This document shows positions 59,528 through 64,000 of a stretch of DNA of 64,000 nucleotides, piece by piece. Both the position numbers and the translations under genes were made by a program. Below the pieces are notes generated by a model. It worked only from the letters and a program-made list of their open reading frames with translations, was not told the origin of the DNA and ran no database searches. The DNA comes from Brachionus koreanus. Its lineage: Eukaryota > Rotifera > Eurotatoria > Ploima > Brachionidae. Position 1 is the stretch's first letter. Every line of letters begins with the position of its first letter. The stretch lies in NCBI GenBank assembly GCA_016987375.1, contig PJRA01000325.1, positions 78,517-142,516 of the forward strand, in the 5' to 3' direction.

Positions 59528-62297
59528 ATAAAAATATTAGATATTATTTTGTTTTTTAATTATTAATTAAATTAATATAATTTCAAGAATTTTTTTAAAA
59601 TATTTTGAATTGAATCGATGCGAGTAATTTCTTGGACTTTTTTTGTGATCGCAAAACGGGTCTTCTTAATTTGAAAAAAGATGGAAAATATTCAATAAGT
59701 CCAACAAACATTTATGTTAGCCTCTCAAAAAAAATGAATGCTATTTTATGCTTAATTTAAAAAAAAAGTTTAATTATTAAGTTTGAATAAACGTGTAAAT
59801 TCAATTGAAGATTTAAAATTATTATTATAGATTTTTTTCTTTTTATAATTGCTATTATTTAAATTTTTTGAATTTGAAATGACTTAAAAAGTTTCAATTT
59901 TTTAATAAATTAGATTAAATTTAAAATGCTTTGGAAAAAAAAATTTAGCATTTGATTTTATTAAATTATAAAAAAATAATTATTAGGCTAGAACAATATT
60001 CTCAAAGTATACACAATTTTTAGAAATAAAAAATAACAAAAAATTGTTGATTTTAAAGCTAGGAAATCAAGGAACAAAAATTTAAAAAATAAATATCTCA
60101 TTATAGACAGTTTTTCCTTATTTGTATTCATAATAATTATAGAAATTGCCCTCATTTTTTACATAACTTGAGCTTGAACAAATTCAAAAGCTAATCATTC
60201 ACAACCAAATTAAGTCTAAATTTATACTTTTCTTAAAAAGTCATCAGGTCATCTAGTAGACATAGAAAAAATAGTCTATCATAAATTTAAAATTAAATAA
60301 AAATTTGACTTGTTATTTTATCTTATCTAACATTTACTTTGAATTTTTATTTTTATATATTTTTAATCTGAAGGAGCATTAACTTGATACAGATAAACAA
60401 ATAAATTAAATCATTTAAAAATAGTCTGAATACCCAAATTTATTAAAATTACTTTCAAAAGTATTAAAAAAATGTATTTAAACAAACGCGATTAAACTTG
60501 TGATTTTTTCACGTTTTTAAGAAGTATTAAAATTAAAAAATTTAAAAACTGCTAAATGATACAGCGTTTTTATTTTGAAAATCTCTTTTGGAGAAATCGT
60601 ATTTCAAATTTTTTTAGAGCAATTTTGGTGCTTTTTTATAAATTTTTACGATATTTTTAAAAAGATTTTATTTGACAAAATAAAAGTCTTTTGCTATTTT
60701 TTATGTTTATTACATGATTTAAAATAATTTTTGTCCTGTTGATAGAAACAACAGAGATAGGAGATAGAAACAATATATCGAAGATTTGACAAATATTTTA
60801 TCTTTAATTTGTTTTTAATTTTCTTTTACAAAATTTTAAAATGAATCATGAAGATATCATTGATGAATCATTATTTTTGAAAAGAAAACAATAAAAATAA
60901 GTATTCATTTTTGATAAAGGTTTTATTTTCCAATTCCAGGTCTTAAGTGCTAAAGATCATTGAACTTTTAAAAAAATTGATAAAAATAGTATTTTTACGT
61001 TTCTAGACTTGAGACTTTAAAAAATTTATTAGATATTTTTAAAATTTAATTTTTATTACAAAATAATTTTATTTTCATTGAAATATATTAAAAAAATGAG
61101 TCAAATAAAATGGGGTGAAAAATTCCTCCGGTCTTTGAGTGTTAAGGTTGTTTAACGTGGTATTGTGACAGCATCAAGATCAAATCAAAGCTCGTAGAGT
61201 CAAATTAAGTCATAAGAATAGCATAAATAAATAATCCAACATTGTGCAACATAATCTTATAAATTTATGAAAATTACTGGTCAAATGTATTGTTGGGTTT
61301 ATTTTAATATTTTGATTTAAAAAAAATAGTTTTAGAAAAATTAAATTTAAGGCTGGTTCATCTAGTTAAGAGAAAAAAACATATAAGAAGTGAGATATAC
61401 ATTCTGCTAATTATTTCCAATATTTAGGTTGCAAATCGGACAAATGATATGCAGGTAAAGTATCCTTAATCACTCTTTATTGATCATAGACAGTGTTCAT
61501 CTCTTGAAAGAGTTTTAAACATGCGTCTCGTAGGATTATTTTTTCGCTTGTGTTACTAACACACAAACCTCTTGGTTAAATGGTGAGATTTTTTTTACTG
61601 TTAAAAGAGCAATTTTTCAAATTTCTAAAAAAAGGAGTTTTTAAAAAATCGAACGCTTTTCAAGGGTTAAGAAAAACGATTATAATTTTTTTCATAAAAT
61701 ATTTGTTTTTTTATTTTTTTAATATACCATTTATTTATTTTCAGAAAGTTTGTGATTTTTATTTTATAGACATACATAATTTCTATTGTAACAAAAAAAA
61801 TCAAGACAAATTTTCGTAACTCTCAATGTAATGCAAATTAAACATCTTGCCAATTTATGAGAAATATTTAATTTAGTGCACAAAATTTCTCTAAAAATAA
61901 ATTTGATTTTACACAAAAAATCCTATATAATGAATGTAGCTAGCTAGTGAAATTTATTTTTTTCCTTATCAAGCTATTGTTTGCAGAATTGAAAATTTCA
62001 AATTATAATATTTCAAATATATGGATTGAAGTCTTAAGCGAGAGAATGAAGTATAGAGCAAATGCAACAATGAAAAAAGAATAATCAAAAATTTTCTATA
62101 TACTACGCATTTTCATTTTGGATTTTCATTTTTTATTATTAAAATCATTCAAGTTGCTTAACTAATTTTTTTCTCTCATTGACTCATTAGCAATCAGTGA
62201 CAGTCAAGAGCAAAATACAAACGCATTGATATTTTTCAAAGCCGAATTAGTTGATTAATATCAATAAAAATTATGCTAAATAGCCATTGTTTCGTTC
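59528..62297. other. Intergenic, transposon-end fragment only
   Basis: About 2.8 kb of AT-rich DNA upstream of CNOT3. The only supported item is the TIR-like sequence near 61121-61147. A GCAACATTGTGCAAC word at 61240 recalls the MITE family core. No gene is recognised. Confidence 0.35.
61121..61147 (-). repeat. Transposon-end-like sequence, outward pair A
   Basis: Minus-strand reading TTAACACTCAAAGACCGGAG matches plus-strand 63933-63952, TTAACACTCAAAAACCGGAG. The TTAA start and the CCGG core recall piggyBac-like terminal repeats. They face away from each other, so they would belong to two different elements. This one has no visible partner. Confidence 0.4.
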
Positions 62298-62315
62298 ATG
62301 GTCCTCCAAGTTAAC

Positions 62316-63296
62316 ATGGCTGCTGATAGAAGAAGATTACAGGTTGAAATTGACCGAACCCTCAAAAAAGTCAATGAAGGTGTCGATGCTTTCGCCGATG
62401 TTTGGCACAAAGTAAATTTCAAAAAACAGCATAAATAGTTATAAGTAATTTTTTTTGTCTAGTTGTCAGTTGTGAGTAGTCGAACAGAAACGCCCAACGC
62501 TACAAGCATGAACCAAAAAGAAAAATATGAACAAGAGCTTAAAAAAGAAATAAAAAAATTACAGAGACTTCGCGAACAGATTAAAACGTGGCAAAGTTCA
62601 AGTGACATTAAAGACAAAAAACCTCTCACCGAGGCTCGAAAACAAATAGAAACTGTATGCAAAACAAACGATTATTTGTCCTTTACTTAATTTTTTTTGT
62701 TTAAAGCAAATGGAACGATTTAAAGTAATCGAACGTGAAACTAAACAAAAGCCGTATTCCAAAGACGCTCTTGGAAACACCTACAAATACGATCATCTAG
62801 ATCTTGAAAAAGAAGAAATAAATCAATGGATCCAAACGTCAAATTCCAGATTGACTACACAAATTGAAGATTTGGAAACAAAATTGGAAGATCTAAATTC
62901 AAACAAGAAAAAACGAATGGACAAGGAAGTAAATAGAATTTTTTTGCTGTGATGTTTATGGTCAATTAAACTTTTTTTTTATTTTTTTTTGTTTAAATTA
63001 AAGAGAATAGAATCAACCAAGCATAGAATAGATGTAAACAAAAAATATATAGATAAATTGGAAAAAATATCTGAAATGTTGAAAAAAAATTTAATAAATG
63101 TCAAAAAAGTTAGTTTAATAAAAAATAATTTCTAATATTTTAATAAAAAAAAAATTAAATTAGGTTCAAGACATAAAAGACGATGTTGAGTATTATGTAG
63201 ATAATAATGATGATTCGAATTTGCCTGAAAATTTAGATGAATTGGACATATTTGACAACTTGGATCTTGACAAATACGATGATTCAAATGGATCAA
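62316..63296 (+). CDS. CNOT3: CCR4-NOT complex subunit 3, N-terminal part
   Basis: Five exons, 62316-62411, 62463-62654, 62707-62928, 63004-63108 and 63164-63296 (phase 1 at the last donor), encode the Not3 N-terminal domain. It starts [20 protein letters not shown], then [67 protein letters not shown] sequence across intron 2, a coiled coil, and [15 protein letters not shown]. All match CNOT3. An in-frame upstream ATG at 62298 exists, but 62316 matches the conserved start. The NOT-box C-terminus must lie beyond the window. The protein is a scaffold in mRNA deadenylation. A rearranged LINE fragment sits in the next intron (63350-63720). Confidence 0.93.
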
Positions 63297-63349
63297 GTAA
63301 TTTATTAACTTTTAAATAATTCATTTATACACGACATTTTTTTTTCTCC

Positions 63350-63720
63350 TTATTCACTCCTTGTGGAGCATAGGGTCATTACTTTTGATTTCCACTCAAG
63401 TCTATCTTTCGTCTTCACCCTTGCTTCTCCCCATGTCATTCCCATTTCGGTGAGCTCTTTCATGATTGTAAGCCCTCGATGGATTCTGGGTATACACTGG
63501 CCTAAGATATTGTCAAATGCTGAACTATACACAAGAACAAATTCAGAGCCATTAAGTCAATGCATTAAGAACAAAAGATTGCGATGGCTTGGAGATATAC
63601 TTAGAATGAAAGAATACCAAAAAAGGCCCTTCAATGGACACCAAAAGGGCGACGTAAGGTAGGAAGACCAGCAGTAACATGGAGGTCAACAATCATGAAA
63701 GAGCTCACCGAAATGGGAAT
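63350..63720. mobile_element. Rearranged LINE 3' end, two opposed pieces
   Basis: Plus strand 63480-63718 reads IHWPKILSNAELYTRTNSEP, IKNKRLRWLGDILRMKE and, after a frameshift, ALQWTPKGRRKVGRPAVTWR with STIMKELTEMG. This is the typical end region of a LINE ORF2 (RLRWLGHilRM..RKrGRPk.tW). Minus strand 63476-63353 reads LTIMKELTEMGMTWGEARVK then TKDRLEWKSKVMTLCSTRSE, the part that should follow it. The terminal piece is therefore inverted and partly duplicated. It lies in a CNOT3 intron. Confidence 0.8.
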
Positions 63721-63929
63721 ACACGACATCACTTTTTATTATTTTGATTAATTTTTGAGTATTTGAACTTTGTAAATAATTTGTTAATTTTTGATCATTT
63801 TTTAAAAAGCAATCTTCAAAATCAAAAGTCCTAGGATCATTAATTATTTTCTCATTTTACATTTTAAATTTAAAAATATTTTAAGAAGCTTTTTTTGAAA
63901 TAACTAACTTTAAATTAAAATTGTTACTG

Positions 63930-63980
63930 AGCTTTAACACTCAAAAACCGGAGGGGTCTTTTGAACCCCTTTTGTAACTT
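63930..63980 (+). repeat. Transposon-end-like sequence, outward pair B
   Basis: TTAACACTCAAAAACCGGAG at 63933-63952 is followed by the small palindrome GGGGT-CTTTTGA-ACCCC (63953-63969). It matches the inverse copy at 61121-61147. If it is a piggyBac-like terminus, the element continues beyond the window end. Confidence 0.4.
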
Positions 63981-64000
63981 TCTTTATTTGTTTTTTATTC

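Noticed and set aside
61580..61819. Plus-strand 79-residue frame
   Set aside because: Phe/Lys/Ile-rich translation of AT-rich DNA with no domain, acceptor or homologue recognised.
1..64000. CRISPR arrays, bacterial operons, tRNA or rRNA genes
   Set aside because: No regularly spaced repeats, Shine-Dalgarno-led operons or cloverleaf/rRNA signatures were seen; the genes are spliced and eukaryotic.

Overview
The window is strongly AT-rich eukaryotic DNA. Genes are split by GT-AG introns, many only about 43-60 bp long. The gene set (adhesion GPCR, HERC4-type E3 ligase, CYP3-like P450, MOB1, CNOT3, DDX47, DDX10, core-2/I-branching glycosyltransferase) points to an invertebrate animal. The mariner copies and base composition make me think of a monogonont rotifer (Brachionus-like). 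That is an impression from memory, not a database result.

Layout. At 1-7.5 kb a minus-strand GCNT-like (GT14) glycosyltransferase is split by a two-gene CACTA/EnSpm-like transposon that reads on the plus strand. At 8.0-9.5 kb lies an intronless secreted protein with three PPC-like repeats (minus). At 10.1-10.4 kb is a MITE with perfect 17-bp TIRs and a 9-bp target-site duplication. At 10.8-18.4 kb is a roughly 2519-residue protein joining a PDZ domain to a sacsin/NO VEIN-type GHKL ATPase and a DUF3883 nuclease-like domain (plus). A LINE remnant lies at 19.0-19.4 kb and a seven-exon P450 at 20.9-22.8 kb (minus). The stretch 22.8-26.1 kb holds repeats and decayed transposase. MOB1 (plus) is at 26.1-26.9 kb, followed by MRPL33 and DDX47 (both minus) at 27.8-29.6 kb and a truncated mariner at 30.6-31.3 kb. 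HERC4-like (minus, eight exons) occupies 31.9-38.1 kb and DDX10 (minus, five exons, repeats in its last intron) 41.3-45.4 kb. Mariner and LINE debris follow at 46-47.5 kb. A nine-exon, 656-residue TBC-like gene of unknown identity is at 48.1-51.0 kb (minus). Two divergently transcribed cysteine-rich secreted paralogues lie at 52.1-53.7 kb. An adhesion GPCR (plus) is at 56.2-58.5 kb, a UBA1 pseudogene fragment at 59.1-59.5 kb, and the 5' half of CNOT3 (plus) runs from 62.3 kb past the window end.

The host genes do not form one pathway. DDX47 and DDX10 are both nucleolar ribosome-biogenesis helicases, but nothing shows they are co-regulated. Exon joins for P450, MOB1, HERC4, DDX10, the TBC-like gene, the PDZ-ATPase gene, the first cysteine-rich gene, CNOT3, the GPCR and both CACTA genes were checked by codon phase and are consistent. 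The GCNT-like gene is the exception. Assembly gaps (runs of N) lie at about 10246-10294, 30311-30606 and 43457-43480, each inside or next to a repeat.

The strongest candidates for something undescribed are the PDZ-GHKL-DUF3883 fusion, the two-gene CACTA element inside the GCNT locus, and the divergent cysteine-rich gene pair.
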